Below are positions 1 through 8,957 of a DNA stretch of 62,935 nucleotides, one piece after another. Positions within the stretch are counted from its first letter, which is position 1. Every line of letters starts with the position of its first letter. Below the pieces are notes generated by a model, which did not search any database, was not told the DNA's origin, and worked only from the letters and a program-made list of their open reading frames with translations. The stretch is taken from contig NZ_JRKS01000013.1 of the NCBI RefSeq assembly GCF_000763805.1, positions 1-62,935 on the forward strand, given 5' to 3'. The stretch comes from Paracoccus sphaerophysae. Lineage in GTDB: Bacteria > Pseudomonadota > Alphaproteobacteria > Rhodobacterales > Rhodobacteraceae. Position numbers and translations under genes: made by a program.

Positions 1-48
1 ACCGCACCGGATCCCACGGGGAAAACCCCGCCGCAACAGCGGCACGGT

Positions 49-127
<79 letters not shown>

Positions 128-153
128 TCTATCCGCGTTATCAAACGCTTATG

Positions 154-176
154 CGCCGCCCTCCGGGGCGGCGTTT
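154..176 (+). terminator. Probable intrinsic terminator after the tRNA
   Basis: An 8-bp GC stem (CGCCGCCC with GGGCGGCG, loop of four bases) is followed by TTT and then TTT again after three bases. It sits 28 nt behind the tRNA and inside the prophage end, and could stop both tRNA transcription and read-through from the left. Confidence 0.6.
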
Positions 177-191
177 GCGTTTCCGCCGCCC

Positions 192-211
192 GTGGAAGCA
201 CTGTGGAAGCA
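192..211 (+). repeat. Candidate integrase arm-type site, left end
   Basis: Two copies of TGGAAGCA lie 11 bp apart, 65 bp inside attL. The same double repeat (18 of 20 bases) occurs at 58047-58066 near attR, and its middle part recurs next to the integrase start (56380-56390). Short repeats on both phage arms, one helical turn apart, are typical binding sites for the N-terminal domain of a tyrosine recombinase. Binding is inferred. Confidence 0.45.
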
Positions 212-237
212 AGAGGGGCCGAAGTCGTGCGTAGAGG

Positions 238-2760
238 CTACAATTCCACCTCTGCCTCCAGCTCCGCCACACCAATCTCCTGTGCAACCGGTGTCCAGAT
301 GTCGAAGTCTTCGGCTTCGGTTTCTATGGTGACAATCAGCGAATAACGCGCACCAAGTCCGCTTCGATCGCGCTTGGGCTGATCCTTCCACCAGCCAGAG
401 ACCGGATAGATTCCTATCGCGCCGCGCTCAGCAAGATCCGCAGCGGTGCCAACCCAAATGTCTGAATGAACGGAGCCCTTGTTACGGGCTTCTCCAATGT
501 ACCAATCGGCCAGGCCCCCAGCGGGGGCGGGCTTCCCTTCGTCTTCTTCGAGCGCTTTCTGGTTCAAGCGCTTATGGAACTCATCTGTGCTCTCGGTTGG
601 AAGTTTCATGTCGAAGCGCAAGCCGTGTGAAGCATAGCGGTGACGTGTCTTCCAACCACGTCTGCCAGGGTTGGGCTCGATGAAATACGACAGCGTAACC
701 CGCACTCGAACGGGCGTCTCTCCCATCTCCGTCAGTACCGACTTCGGCCAGGGCAGTTCATGCAAATGCAACTCGCGCATCTTTCCATTGGCGAAAGGGC
801 GGATCGTTGACTGCGCGACGAGGGTAAGCGCATCGCCGGCGCTTCGAAGTGCGGCGGGGAGATTCGGTACGCCATAACCATATCGGCGAAGAAGCTTCGC
901 CCGGGCCTTCTTTCCTCCGGCACCGTCGATGTGCTTCCGCATCGCCTTAGTCCATCTTGCCGACTGGACGATCAGGCCTCGGACGCTCTCCGGCCAGAGT
1001 TGCGGATACTCGGCGCTGATCATGGCTGCCATCCGCGCCACTTGCGCCGTTGCCGCGCTCGTCGCCCACGAAAGTGCGAAGCTCTTCTCCGCTGGTTTGT
1101 GGTGCGTTGACAGCAAGCAAAGATCTGCAACAGGGAAGTCGATAGCTTCCCCATTCAGGGCGAGATTCCCGCCCTCAAAGACTACGTCGGGCTTAAGTGG
1201 CCATGTCTCCTGAAACAACACTGAGGTTGTGCTCCAGGGCGAGAGATCACCCGCCGCGGCCAAGGGTGACCACCCGGCGAAAGATGGGTCGTTTATGATC
1301 GCTTTCTCTGTGTACGCGCCTACGGTCAGCGCGTTCCAAGCGTGCGCAGGGTCATGAATAGCCTCGAGGTCGCTTCGATCGAGGTGTTCCTTCTGCAAGT
1401 TCGTGCCATTGACATTACCCGCACTAAGCACGAAGAGACGCGGTACATTTGATGCGTCATCTTCCAAGTAGACTAGGCCTTGGTTCGTTGCGTCGAACGA
1501 TCGGCCTACTGCAAGCGCGTCAATTGCCGCTGACCAAGAGGTTGGCTGCCCACGGTCCCGCTCGTCGGTAGCGGTCACGGCCATCGAGAATGTGCGGCGT
1601 CGTTGAGGTGCTTGGATCTCGGGACGTGCTACTGCTTGAGCAGTGATGGCGCCATAGAGCTCTGGCGGGTTGGCTCCATGAGGCGGGAGAATCTTGACCG
1701 ACTCGAGGCGGTGGCGAAGCGGCACTGGTTCGGTGGACACCAGCACATCGATCATGTCTCCGTAGCCAGAAAGGCCGGCCATTTCGGTGCCGTGGCCATG
1801 ATGGTCGTGCGCGCCCCAAGTCGGAACGACGGTCGTTGCGTCTTCTGGTGCCAAGATTTCCTGAAGAAGAGGATGTCCATACGTCACGCCAGTGTCGAGG
1901 ATGCAGACCGCAGGCGCACTCGCATCTGGAGTCACTGTGCGCTCCTTGAGGTCGCCCACCCAATCGGCCTGCTCGACTGGAGTGAGATCGTTCACGAAGA
2001 ATGCAGCAGTTTCCTTAGCTCGTCGTAACTCCGCGAAATCGTTGAGCACGTCCAAGGAGGCAGAAAGTTGGGCGACCGTTCCTTGCACCAGGACGACGAT
2101 ACGATCGTCAAAACCAAGTCGGCGCTCGCCGACGTTGACCCCCGTCTGTTCCCCAAAGTCCATGAGGCGGGCGAGTTCGGCACCGTCGTGGCGTCGCAGC
2201 CAGACTTCCCACCACGACACTTCGTCTTCAGCGGGAAAAGCGGCGTCGGTGTCGGTCCAGAGCGCTCGCAAGCTTGCCTTCCGTAGCGTCGCAATCCGGT
2301 CCACCAGATCCTTGTGGCGTGGTTCGCCCTTCTGCGTCGTTTCGTCGGCGTACTGCTGGAACCGGTCGAAAAAGTGCTTCAGAGCGCCATCGGGGATGAA
2401 AACTGTCGCGAGTTGAACGGGACCGTCGCCGTCTCCCGTGGCAAATCGGACATTCAGTAGCTCGATCCCCTTCTGTTTGTTCTCGAGCGACTGAAGCTTC
2501 AGATCAAAGCCAGGAGGACTTTCGAACTCAACCGTGATCCCAGACGGCGCGCCTTCGACAACTACACTTGTTTCCTGTCTGCTGGCGTTTGCCTGTTCCC
2601 TGATGGTCGACAAAGATTCGCTAAGCGCTGCCGCATGAGCGGGCCGGTTCGGTGGGCCCGGGTAGACGGGAACGTCAATCTTCCGTGGGTGGGGGCGGTA
2701 GTCCTCCGACCGAGGAACATTCGGAACTATGAGATGCTTCCGGTTTCGCGGCGCTGTCAT
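238..2760 (-). CDS. S8 (subtilisin-like) serine peptidase, likely anti-phage
   Basis: This 840-residue protein has a long N-terminal region of about 280 residues and then an S8 peptidase domain. The catalytic triad reads Asp289 (in ILDTGV), His323 (in HGHGTE) and Ser568 (in ATSAATA, where most subtilases have GTSMAAP), with the oxyanion Asn449 in SAGN. No signal peptide is visible, so it should act in the cytoplasm. It is transcribed with the AAA ATPase just upstream, 21 nt away. Pairs of an S8 peptidase with a small AAA ATPase are a known anti-phage arrangement (I recall database names IteS/IteA, which should be checked). A phage-triggered protease is the inferred role. Confidence 0.88.
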   Translation of the reverse strand: MTAPRNRKHLIVPNVPRSEDYRPHPRKIDVPVYPGPPNRPAHAAALSESLSTIREQANASRQETSVVVEGAPSGITVEFESPPGFDLKLQSLENKQKGIELLNVRFATGDGDGPVQLATVFIPDGALKHFFDRFQQYADETTQKGEPRHKDLVDRIATLRKASLRALWTDTDAAFPAEDEVSWWEVWLRRHDGAELARLMDFGEQTGVNVGERRLGFDDRIVVLVQGTVAQLSASLDVLNDFAELRRAKETAAFFVNDLTPVEQADWVGDLKERTVTPDASAPAVCILDTGVTYGHPLLQEILAPEDATTVVPTWGAHDHHGHGTEMAGLSGYGDMIDVLVSTEPVPLRHRLESVKILPPHGANPPELYGAITAQAVARPEIQAPQRRRTFSMAVTATDERDRGQPTSWSAAIDALAVGRSFDATNQGLVYLEDDASNVPRLFVLSAGNVNGTNLQKEHLDRSDLEAIHDPAHAWNALTVGAYTEKAIINDPSFAGWSPLAAAGDLSPWSTTSVLFQETWPLKPDVVFEGGNLALNGEAIDFPVADLCLLSTHHKPAEKSFALSWATSAATAQVARMAAMISAEYPQLWPESVRGLIVQSARWTKAMRKHIDGAGGKKARAKLLRRYGYGVPNLPAALRSAGDALTLVAQSTIRPFANGKMRELHLHELPWPKSVLTEMGETPVRVRVTLSYFIEPNPGRRGWKTRHRYASHGLRFDMKLPTESTDEFHKRLNQKALEEDEGKPAPAGGLADWYIGEARNKGSVHSDIWVGTAADLAERGAIGIYPVSGWWKDQPKRDRSGLGARYSLIVTIETEAEDFDIWTPVAQEIGVAELEAEVEL

Positions 2761-2781
2761 CGTAATCGCAACCTCACCGGA

Positions 2782-3768
2782 TCATCGATGCACAGCGCGT
2801 CGTTCGCGCAAAGCTTCGACAACCTCCCCGGTGTCGATGCGGGTATGTTGTTGTAGGATGGCGTTCTTTGCCGCCTGCTCGCAGGCCCGGGTTACCTCCG
2901 AGTGGCTAAGCCCTTCTGCGGCTTCAGCTGCAGCAGACCAATCCACCTTGGACGTATCAAGAAGTGCTAGTCGGGCGCGCATGACCTGTTCGGAAATATC
3001 TGCCGACGGCAGGCCATACTCGATCACAGCATCAAAGCGCCGGAAGAGCGCCTTGTCCAGGATTTGCGGATGGTTGGTGGCGCCTGCAACGAGGCTGTCC
3101 GAGTCATCTTGCTCGAGAAACTGAAGGAACGAGTTCAGCACGCGACGTATCTCGCCTACCTCGTTCTTGGTGGCGCGCTCGCTCCCGAGAGCGTCGAACT
3201 CGTCGAAAAAGTAAACGGCCCGGGTCTGCTGGATCGCATCAAATATCAGCCGCAGCTTCGCGGCGGTTTCACCGAGATACCGCGTGATCAGGCCGTCGAG
3301 GCGGATTGTGAAGAGTGGTATTCCAAGTTCACTGGCCAATGCGGATGCCGTCATCGTCTTGCCAGTCCCAGGCGGGCCAACAAGGAGGAGTTTTTGTATT
3401 GGAGACATGCCGTGGGCACGCAGCTTTTCGCGCTGGCGTTGCTCGAGAAGGATGCGTTCGAGGCGGGAGCGCACTGACTGATCAAGCGCCATATCAGCGA
3501 GACGGATTGTCGGGAATGAGGCCGTGAGTAGGCCGGCGAGTTCACCGCGTGGCTGAACTATCGGTACAGGCTTCGTCTTTTGACCCTGTGCCGGCGGCTC
3601 ACCGTGCGCTTTCGCGCGATCTACCAGATCGCGCAACTCCTTTGCCATTTTGGTGTGACCCTGCCGGGCCGCCTGAGCGGCCACCTGCAGCGCGATCGCA
3701 TAGAAGCGCTCTTCGTCACCCTCAGAGTGACTTCGAATGAGCGCTTTTATGTGATCCGCGGTCGCCAT
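2782..3768 (-). CDS. AAA-family ATPase, partner of the S8 peptidase
   Basis: The protein is 328 residues long. It has a helical N-terminal segment of about 90 residues and then one AAA domain with Walker A GPPGTGKT (131-138), Walker B VYFFDEFD (185-192) and downstream sensor-like residues. The size and single ATPase domain match regulatory ATPases that remodel a partner, here most likely the peptidase encoded 21 nt downstream in the same operon. The two genes form a separate transcription unit divergent from the XRE module, with about 270 bp between them. Its specific trigger cannot be read from the sequence. Confidence 0.87.
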   Translation of the reverse strand: MATADHIKALIRSHSEGDEERFYAIALQVAAQAARQGHTKMAKELRDLVDRAKAHGEPPAQGQKTKPVPIVQPRGELAGLLTASFPTIRLADMALDQSVRSRLERILLEQRQREKLRAHGMSPIQKLLLVGPPGTGKTMTASALASELGIPLFTIRLDGLITRYLGETAAKLRLIFDAIQQTRAVYFFDEFDALGSERATKNEVGEIRRVLNSFLQFLEQDDSDSLVAGATNHPQILDKALFRRFDAVIEYGLPSADISEQVMRARLALLDTSKVDWSAAAEAAEGLSHSEVTRACEQAAKNAILQQHTRIDTGEVVEALRERRAVHR

Positions 3769-3987
3769 CTCTGCACTGCCTCCCTCCTCTTTCGGCAGGC
3801 GTCAACGCTGCTCGACTGCCGACCCTGCGCTCGAAAATTGCCTTTTTGGCAGCTGCAGTTGACCCAGTTTCTACACGGGCGCGAGTCGGGTGTCGACGCT
3901 CTTGAGGCAGTCCCCCTCGTCCAAATGCTCGAAACGGCCCAGTCGCAACGACCTCCCTGTTGATCACCTTGGGGATAAGGCGTAACA

Positions 3988-4005
3988 GTTCGCATATCCG
4001 CGAAC
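3988..4005. promoter_or_regulatory. Palindromic operator candidate for the XRE regulator
   Basis: A perfect inverted repeat GTTCGC-6 nt-GCGAAC lies 38 bp upstream of the XRE gene start, in the divergent intergenic region 3769-4042 that must also hold the promoter of the AAA/S8 pair. Spacing and symmetry suit a dimeric HTH repressor. It may therefore couple both units; this is inference. I see nothing else gene-like in 3769-4042. Confidence 0.5.
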
Positions 4006-4042
4006 AAGCGGATTGACAGGGAGAGCAAGAGATGAACCGGCC

Positions 4043-4369
4043 ATGTCCGCCGACGGTGTGACCTTCGGCCAGGCGATTTCGAAGGCCCGAAAGGGGCTCG
4101 GTCTCAGCCAGAAGGAGCTCGCAGCGCGCGTGATGAAGGAAGAGGGCGGCGGGTCGATATCCCCGCAGTATCTCAACGACATCGAGCACGATCGACGCAG
4201 CCCCAGCTCGGGGCACCTGATCCGCCAGTTCTCCGGAATCCTGAACATCCCGGAGGACTACCTATTCGCACTCGCTGGCCGGCTACCGGATGATCTGCGG
4301 CCGGACGCGTCCACCCCGGACAAGGTCGTCGAGGCCTTCGCCAATTTCAGGAAGACGTTGAAGGAGTAA
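4043..4369 (+). CDS. XRE-family helix-turn-helix transcriptional regulator
   Basis: The 108-residue protein consists of one Cro/C1-type HTH (residues about 8-70, with the pattern LGLSQKELA and SPQYLNDIE) plus a short tail. The ATG at 4043 is chosen because the HTH begins directly after it and the palindrome ends 37 bp upstream. It is followed after 10 nt by an ImmA-type peptidase gene, the usual repressor/anti-repressor pairing in integrated elements. It is the best candidate for the lysogeny or module regulator, but a role limited to this four-gene module is also possible. Confidence 0.82.
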   Translation: MSADGVTFGQAISKARKGLGLSQKELAARVMKEEGGGSISPQYLNDIEHDRRSPSSGHLIRQFSGILNIPEDYLFALAGRLPDDLRPDASTPDKVVEAFANFRKTLKE

Positions 4370-4379
4370 GGAGGTTCGC

Positions 4380-5102
4380 ATGGTGAAGATGATCCGTGAC
4401 AACACGGGCCGCTTTGCCGAGCGACCCTTCTACGCTGCGCGGGATCTCGACGATGAATGCGAGCGGCTGATCCGGGACCTTCTGCTGAAGCGCCGCGGGA
4501 CGGTCGACTACCCCGTGGCGACCGACGACCTGACCGTGCTGATCGAGATGCACGATGCGGACCTTGACCCTTACGCCGACCTGTCAGCGTACGGGCCCGA
4601 TGTGGAAGGCGTCACCGAGTTCTTCCCCGACCGGGGGCCCAAGGTCTCCATCTCGGAACGCATCGCGGCCGACGAGCGGCGCGAGAATCGTTTCCGCACC
4701 ACGCTCACCCACGAGTTCGGGCACGTGAAGTTCCACGGGCCTCTCTGGGCGCAGAAGTTCGCCAACGGCGACCTGCTCGAGCGCGGCGTGAATGCGAACA
4801 AGGCGATCTCCAAGCGCGACAACATCCTGGACGCCCCGCAGTCCGACTGGATGGAATGGCAGGCTGGCTATATCAGCGGCGCGCTGCTGATGCCGGCCAC
4901 GCCGGTCCGTCGCCTCGTGTCCGACTACTGCGGCCCACGCGAGCTGCATGGCGATATCCATGTTTCGACGGAGCATGCTGTGGTGCTGATCCAGATGGTC
5001 ATGGAGCGTTTCGCGGTTTCCGAAGAGGCCGCGCGCATCAGGCTGCTGAAGCTGAACCTGATCACTTCGGTACGCGGACAGCCCTCGCTCTTCGGCCGCT
5101 GA
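4380..5102 (+). CDS. ImmA/IrrE-family metallopeptidase
   Basis: The 240-residue protein carries the zinc motif HEFGH at residues 111-115, preceded by a TTLT stretch, as in the ImmA/IrrE family (COG2856). In ICEBs1 and Deinococcus, members cleave an XRE-type repressor. Here the gene follows the XRE gene after 10 nt with AGGAGG just before the start, so cleavage of that regulator in response to a signal is the likely job. No HTH is fused to it. The C-terminal half (about 130-240) is typical of the longer members. Confidence 0.85.
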   Translation: MVKMIRDNTGRFAERPFYAARDLDDECERLIRDLLLKRRGTVDYPVATDDLTVLIEMHDADLDPYADLSAYGPDVEGVTEFFPDRGPKVSISERIAADERRENRFRTTLTHEFGHVKFHGPLWAQKFANGDLLERGVNANKAISKRDNILDAPQSDWMEWQAGYISGALLMPATPVRRLVSDYCGPRELHGDIHVSTEHAVVLIQMVMERFAVSEEAARIRLLKLNLITSVRGQPSLFGR

Positions 5103-5159
5103 TTGCGAATCCGCGGAAGTGCGTATTTTTTCGGTTGACTCCCCTCTGGCGCGATATAC

Positions 5160-5177
5160 GCTGATTAGCAGATCAGC
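5160..5177. promoter_or_regulatory. Palindrome upstream of the 5207 gene
   Basis: GCTGAT-6 nt-ATCAGC is a perfect inverted repeat with the same 6-6-6 geometry as the operator at 3988, although the half-site differs. It lies 30 bp before the next gene, after a TTGACT hexamer at 5135. It could be an internal operator of the module. Confidence is limited because no good -10 box at the right spacing is evident. Confidence 0.3.
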
Positions 5178-5206
5178 CGATACATGGAATCGCCAGAAAG
5201 GAGATC

Positions 5207-6397
5207 ATGGTGACTGCACTGTCCGCCTTCCTTCGCAAGACGCCCGGTGAGGCGCTGCGCGAATACTTCGACCGGCCGGAGATCGGCCTGCCCACCGAGT
5301 TCGACTGGCCCGAATCGGACGCCGATCTGTCCGGGCCGCTTCTCGGCGCCATCGAGAAGATGTCCCGCGTCCAGCGCGACCGCATCTCGAACGACGCCGA
5401 GCGCGTCCATGGCCTGTCCGATGAGCCCGGGCAGGCCGCAATCTACAGCGTGGCCGAGGATCCCGCCTTCCTCGACGGGCTCGCGAACCCGCACGCGCGG
5501 TCGCTCTGGATGTTCCTGAACGCGCAGGACCGCTTTCGTTATGCCGAGGAAGTCCGCTTCACGGAGGACCGCCGGCGCGGTCGGATGTGGGCCGGCTACA
5601 TGACCGACGCCGGCTGCGTCGTGCAGCGCGATGCATCGGCCCGCCACGCCTTCGTCTCCGCGATCAAGGAGTTCTCGGGCGCCGCCCATGCTCATGTCGA
5701 CATCTTCGACCGGGTGCGGACGACCCATGAGGGCGACGAATGCGACCTGGTGCAGGTGACGATCTACCGCGAGGGACGGCCCGACGATCTGCTGCGCTTC
5801 GACGACAGGGGGTCCCTCGTGCGGCAGGCCTATCGTCCTGTGTTCGAGGCCGCGGTGACCTACGAGCCCGCCACCGGCGGCATCGAGGTGATCGCCAACG
5901 ACAAGGCGACGCGGAGCGAGATCGTTAAGGCGACGGTCACGCACCTTCTCGGCATCGCGTTCAAGGAGAACCGCCTGCCGCTGCGGTGCTACGATCTCTC
6001 GGTGCTTCTGAACCCGTATGACTTCCCGGTCGATCCGGAGGACTGGATCGAGGGCGTCGAGGTGCGCGAGCTGCGTCTGATGCCGATCGACGACAGTGAT
6101 TTCCGGGTGACGCTGGAGAAGCCCGCCCGAGCCGACGAGACGATCTGGGCGAAGGCGGAGGAAAGGTTCGGGGATCGCACGCCCCTGAGCGAGGGCTACG
6201 TCGTCACGCGGGCCAAGATCGCCGTGAAGCTCGCCCGCCGTCCGCGAGGCGACCGCCGGCGGACGCTGGCCCTGACGATCACCTGGCCTCATGGCTGCGA
6301 TCTGAAGGACCGCACCGCGACCGAGCAGATGATCGGCGAGAAGTACCTGCGGCGCTGGGGGGTCCTGGTCGATGACTTGCAGCTCTTCGAGGATTGA
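5207..6397 (+). CDS. Conserved hypothetical protein of the XRE/ImmA module
   Basis: I do not recognise a domain in this 396-residue protein. It is acidic and soluble, with no signal peptide or membrane segment. The start is supported by AAGGAG five bases upstream. The last 26 bases overlap the next gene, which points to translational coupling. Its place behind a XRE regulator and an ImmA peptidase suggests that it is the regulated output of the module, perhaps a defence or toxin component, but nothing in the sequence proves this. Confidence 0.75.
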   Translation: MVTALSAFLRKTPGEALREYFDRPEIGLPTEFDWPESDADLSGPLLGAIEKMSRVQRDRISNDAERVHGLSDEPGQAAIYSVAEDPAFLDGLANPHARSLWMFLNAQDRFRYAEEVRFTEDRRRGRMWAGYMTDAGCVVQRDASARHAFVSAIKEFSGAAHAHVDIFDRVRTTHEGDECDLVQVTIYREGRPDDLLRFDDRGSLVRQAYRPVFEAAVTYEPATGGIEVIANDKATRSEIVKATVTHLLGIAFKENRLPLRCYDLSVLLNPYDFPVDPEDWIEGVEVRELRLMPIDDSDFRVTLEKPARADETIWAKAEERFGDRTPLSEGYVVTRAKIAVKLARRPRGDRRRTLALTITWPHGCDLKDRTATEQMIGEKYLRRWGVLVDDLQLFED

Positions 6398-7316
6398 CCT
6401 CGCCGCCCGCCGGCTGATCTCGTCCATCGCCGGAACCCGCGACGCGCGGGTTTCGGCCATGGCGCTGGCGCACATGCGCAGCGCCGGAAAGACGCTGATG
6501 GACGCCGGACTGATCGTGCAGCGCGGCAGCGCGATGTCCGTCGTTGCCGAGGACGACTTGGACGACACGCCGACGTCCGTCATCGCCCACCCGATCACCG
6601 GCCATCACGGGCATCTCGGCAACGCGGCATGGCACGACGAACGGGCGAGCGGCCGCCGCCAAGTCTATGCGCTGGACATGGCGGCAGCAGCTCGGCGAGT
6701 GGTCGCCCGGCTCGATTGCTCACTCGGCAAGGACCCGGTGCCGTATCTCGATGGCGTGGTGTTGGATTTCGGAGCTGCGCGGCTACCGAACCGTACAGCG
6801 CGCGTCGGGATCTGGGTGGTACGCGGCTTGAGCGTTCCAGGGGCCTTCGACCAGTTCCGCCAGCTCGCCGCGCGCCGTCCGTCCGAAGGCTTGCGGCTAG
6901 TTATATCCCTTGATCCGGCCAAGGGGCTTTGCCGCTCGACCCTGAAAGGCCACGAGATCGTGCCGTTTGAAGATGTGGTCGATCATGAAGACGGGATCGC
7001 CGCGAACCCCGGAATCCTTTCGGCACGGCTGCTGACGGGTCCTTCTGATCAGGGGCCGGTTTGGGTCTCCGGTGACGGAGCGATCCTGATCGTCCACGGT
7101 GAACGCTTTGAGTTCAAAGGCACGAAGCAGAAGGCTGCAGTGCTTATGATGGCCGAGGCCTTCATCGCGGGGGAACACCGGCTCTCGACGGATGCGGTTT
7201 TGGAGGCGGCCGCTTGCGGTCGAACCGTTCGGAGACTGTCCGAGCTCTTCAAGGGACACCCGGCTTGGAAGCGGGTCATCTTCGAAAGCGGCGCGAGTTG
7301 CTGGATCGAAGGCTGA
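6372..7316 (+). CDS. Hypothetical protein with a possible C-terminal winged helix
   Basis: The 314-residue protein starts inside the end of the previous gene. The first 80 residues are helical and basic. The last 85 or so resemble a winged-helix domain (strand, ILIVHGERFEF turn, three helices, then a basic strand pair ending in SGASCWIEG). That would make it DNA-binding, but the assignment rests on pattern only. It closes the four-gene module and is followed 18 nt later by a strong terminator. Confidence 0.7.
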   Translation: MTCSSSRIDLAARRLISSIAGTRDARVSAMALAHMRSAGKTLMDAGLIVQRGSAMSVVAEDDLDDTPTSVIAHPITGHHGHLGNAAWHDERASGRRQVYALDMAAAARRVVARLDCSLGKDPVPYLDGVVLDFGAARLPNRTARVGIWVVRGLSVPGAFDQFRQLAARRPSEGLRLVISLDPAKGLCRSTLKGHEIVPFEDVVDHEDGIAANPGILSARLLTGPSDQGPVWVSGDGAILIVHGERFEFKGTKQKAAVLMMAEAFIAGEHRLSTDAVLEAAACGRTVRRLSELFKGHPAWKRVIFESGASCWIEG

Positions 7317-7334
7317 CCGCAAATCGGTGACGTG

Positions 7335-7362
7335 AAAGGCCGTCCTTCGGGGCGGCCTTTTT
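7335..7362 (+). terminator. Intrinsic terminator closing the XRE/ImmA module
   Basis: An 11-bp stem (AAAGGCCGTCC with GGGCGGCCTTT) with a TTCG tetraloop is followed by TT. It ends the module 4043-7316 and separates it from the early replication genes that begin at 7484. The rest of 7363-7483 shows no gene. Confidence 0.85.
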
Positions 7363-7483
7363 CGGTTTCGGGCGCCTCGATTTGCATTCCTCCCGTCTCT
7401 CCTCCTTGGCTCCTCCCGCTGCCCTCCTAGGCGCTCCCCCATCGTCCTTCGCAGGCATTCGGCCAATCGCGAAGGAGACGACG

Positions 7484-7693
7484 ATGTCAGTCACACATCT
7501 CAACCAGGTCGAGCTGGCGGCTCGATGGAAGATCAGCCCGCGCACGCTGGAGCGCTGGCGTTGGACCGGTGAGGGCCCCGCCTTCATCAAGATCGGAGGC
7601 CGGGTTGTGTACCGGCTCGAGGATGTCGAGGCCTACGAGGCCAACCGGCACTGCTCGAGCACGTCCGACAAGCCCGCCGTGAAGCTGGCGTGA
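7484..7693 (+). CDS. Excisionase-like/MerR-type small HTH protein
   Basis: The 69-residue protein is a single winged HTH: LNQVELAARWKISPRTLERWRW followed in register by IKIGGRVVYRLEDVEAYEANR. This is the helix_turn_helix_17 pattern found in phage excisionases and small regulators. The ATG is preceded by GAAGGAGA. It is the first gene after the terminator and opens the early operon, so it may control early expression or act as the recombination directionality factor. Confidence 0.78.
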   Translation: MSVTHLNQVELAARWKISPRTLERWRWTGEGPAFIKIGGRVVYRLEDVEAYEANRHCSSTSDKPAVKLA

Positions 7694-7703
7694 GGGGGCG
7701 GCC

Positions 7704-8189
7704 ATGACGATCCCCAACCGCATCACCCTCGACGACCTTCCCACCATGCCGGTGGGCGAGATCGCCGCTCTGCCGGGCGACCAGCTGGCGCTCCTGAAGC
7801 AGGACGCCGACGAGCGGCTGCGCGCCGCGAAGACCCTCAGCGACTGGCTCGATGGCGCCATCGCGCTGAAGTACGGCGACCAGGCGCAGGAGGCGCGCCG
7901 CGCGGAGAGCAAGGACACCGGCACGGTCAGGCTGCAGGACGGCCCGGTCACGGTGGTCGCGGAGCTCCCCAAGCGCGTCGATTGGGACCAGGCGATGCTC
8001 GCCGGTCTGGTCGAGCGCATCCGGGCGGATGGCGCCGATCCCGCCGAGTACGTCGACATCGCGTTCAGCGTCCCCGAGCGCAAGTACACCGCCTGGCCAA
8101 AGGACATCCGCCAGGAGTTCGAGCCCGCGCGCACGGTCCGTAGCGGCAAGCCCAAGTTCCGGCTGCTTCTCGGCGAGGAGGCGCGCTGA
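7704..8189 (+). CDS. Hypothetical phage early protein
   Basis: The 161-residue protein has no domain that I recognise. It is hydrophilic and helical in the first half (LKQDADERLRAAKTL), with a mixed second half. Its stop overlaps the start of the Sak4-like gene, so it is probably translated with the recombination genes. It is conserved in position in related alphaproteobacterial prophages as far as I remember, which suggests a role in early DNA metabolism. Confidence 0.65.
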   Translation: MTIPNRITLDDLPTMPVGEIAALPGDQLALLKQDADERLRAAKTLSDWLDGAIALKYGDQAQEARRAESKDTGTVRLQDGPVTVVAELPKRVDWDQAMLAGLVERIRADGADPAEYVDIAFSVPERKYTAWPKDIRQEFEPARTVRSGKPKFRLLLGEEAR

Positions 8190-8935
8190 TGGCCATCTCG
8201 CTCGCATCCCTGCAAACCTCGACGGCTCTGCGGCCGCCGCGCGTGCTGATCCACGGCGTCGCCGGCATCGGCAAGTCCACCTTCGCCGCGTCCGCCGACG
8301 CGCCCGTGTTCGTTCTCACCGAGGACGGTCTCGGCAAGCTCCAGGTGCCGCATTTCCCGCTGGCGACGAGCTACGCGGAGGTCGCCGAGGCGCTCGACGC
8401 CCTGCTCGACGAGGACCACAGCTACTCGACGGTGGTCGTCGACAGCGTGGACTGGCTGGAGCCGCTGATCTGGGCCGAGGCCTGCCGGCGCAACGGCTGG
8501 CAGTCGATCGAAAGCCCCGGCTTCGGCAAGGGCTACGCCGAGGCGCTGACCATCTGGCGCGAATACATCGACAGACTGAACGCGCTCCGCGACCGGAAGG
8601 GCATGGCGGTCATCCAGATCGCCCACACCGACATCAAGCGCTTCGATAGCCCCGAGCACGAACCCTACGACCGGTACGTGATCAAGCTGCAGGCCCGCGC
8701 CTCCGCGCTGCTGCAGGAGCACTCGGACGTCGTGCTCTTCGCCAATTACCGGATCTCGGTCAGCAAGTCCGACGTGGGCTTCAACAAGAAGGTGACCCGG
8801 GCGCTCGGGTCCGGTGCGCGCGTCATGCACACCGAGGAGCGCCCCGCCTTCCTCGCCAAGAACCGCTACGGCCTGCCGGAAACGCTCCCGCTCGAGTGGT
8901 CGGAGTTCCTGGCCGCCATGCCCCAATCCGCCTGA
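8189..8935 (+). CDS. Sak4-like RecA-fold ATPase (AAA_24), phage recombination
   Basis: The 248-residue protein has Walker A GVAGIGKS at residues 23-30 and a Walker B-like TVVVDSVDWLE near residue 83-93. This layout fits the AAA_24 family, which includes the Sak4 single-strand annealing ATPases. Family members anneal complementary strands together with a phage single-strand-binding protein. The DUF669 gene that follows 22 nt later is the natural partner. The start at 8189 overlaps the previous stop. Confidence 0.8.
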   Translation: MAISLASLQTSTALRPPRVLIHGVAGIGKSTFAASADAPVFVLTEDGLGKLQVPHFPLATSYAEVAEALDALLDEDHSYSTVVVDSVDWLEPLIWAEACRRNGWQSIESPGFGKGYAEALTIWREYIDRLNALRDRKGMAVIQIAHTDIKRFDSPEHEPYDRYVIKLQARASALLQEHSDVVLFANYRISVSKSDVGFNKKVTRALGSGARVMHTEERPAFLAKNRYGLPETLPLEWSEFLAAMPQSA

Positions 8936-8957
8936 TTACGACTGAAAGGACAGCACG

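Noticed and set aside
5165..6598. Long antisense frame over the 5207-6397 gene
   Set aside because: No ribosome site or domain; the plus frame has AAGGAG at its start and couples to the next gene.
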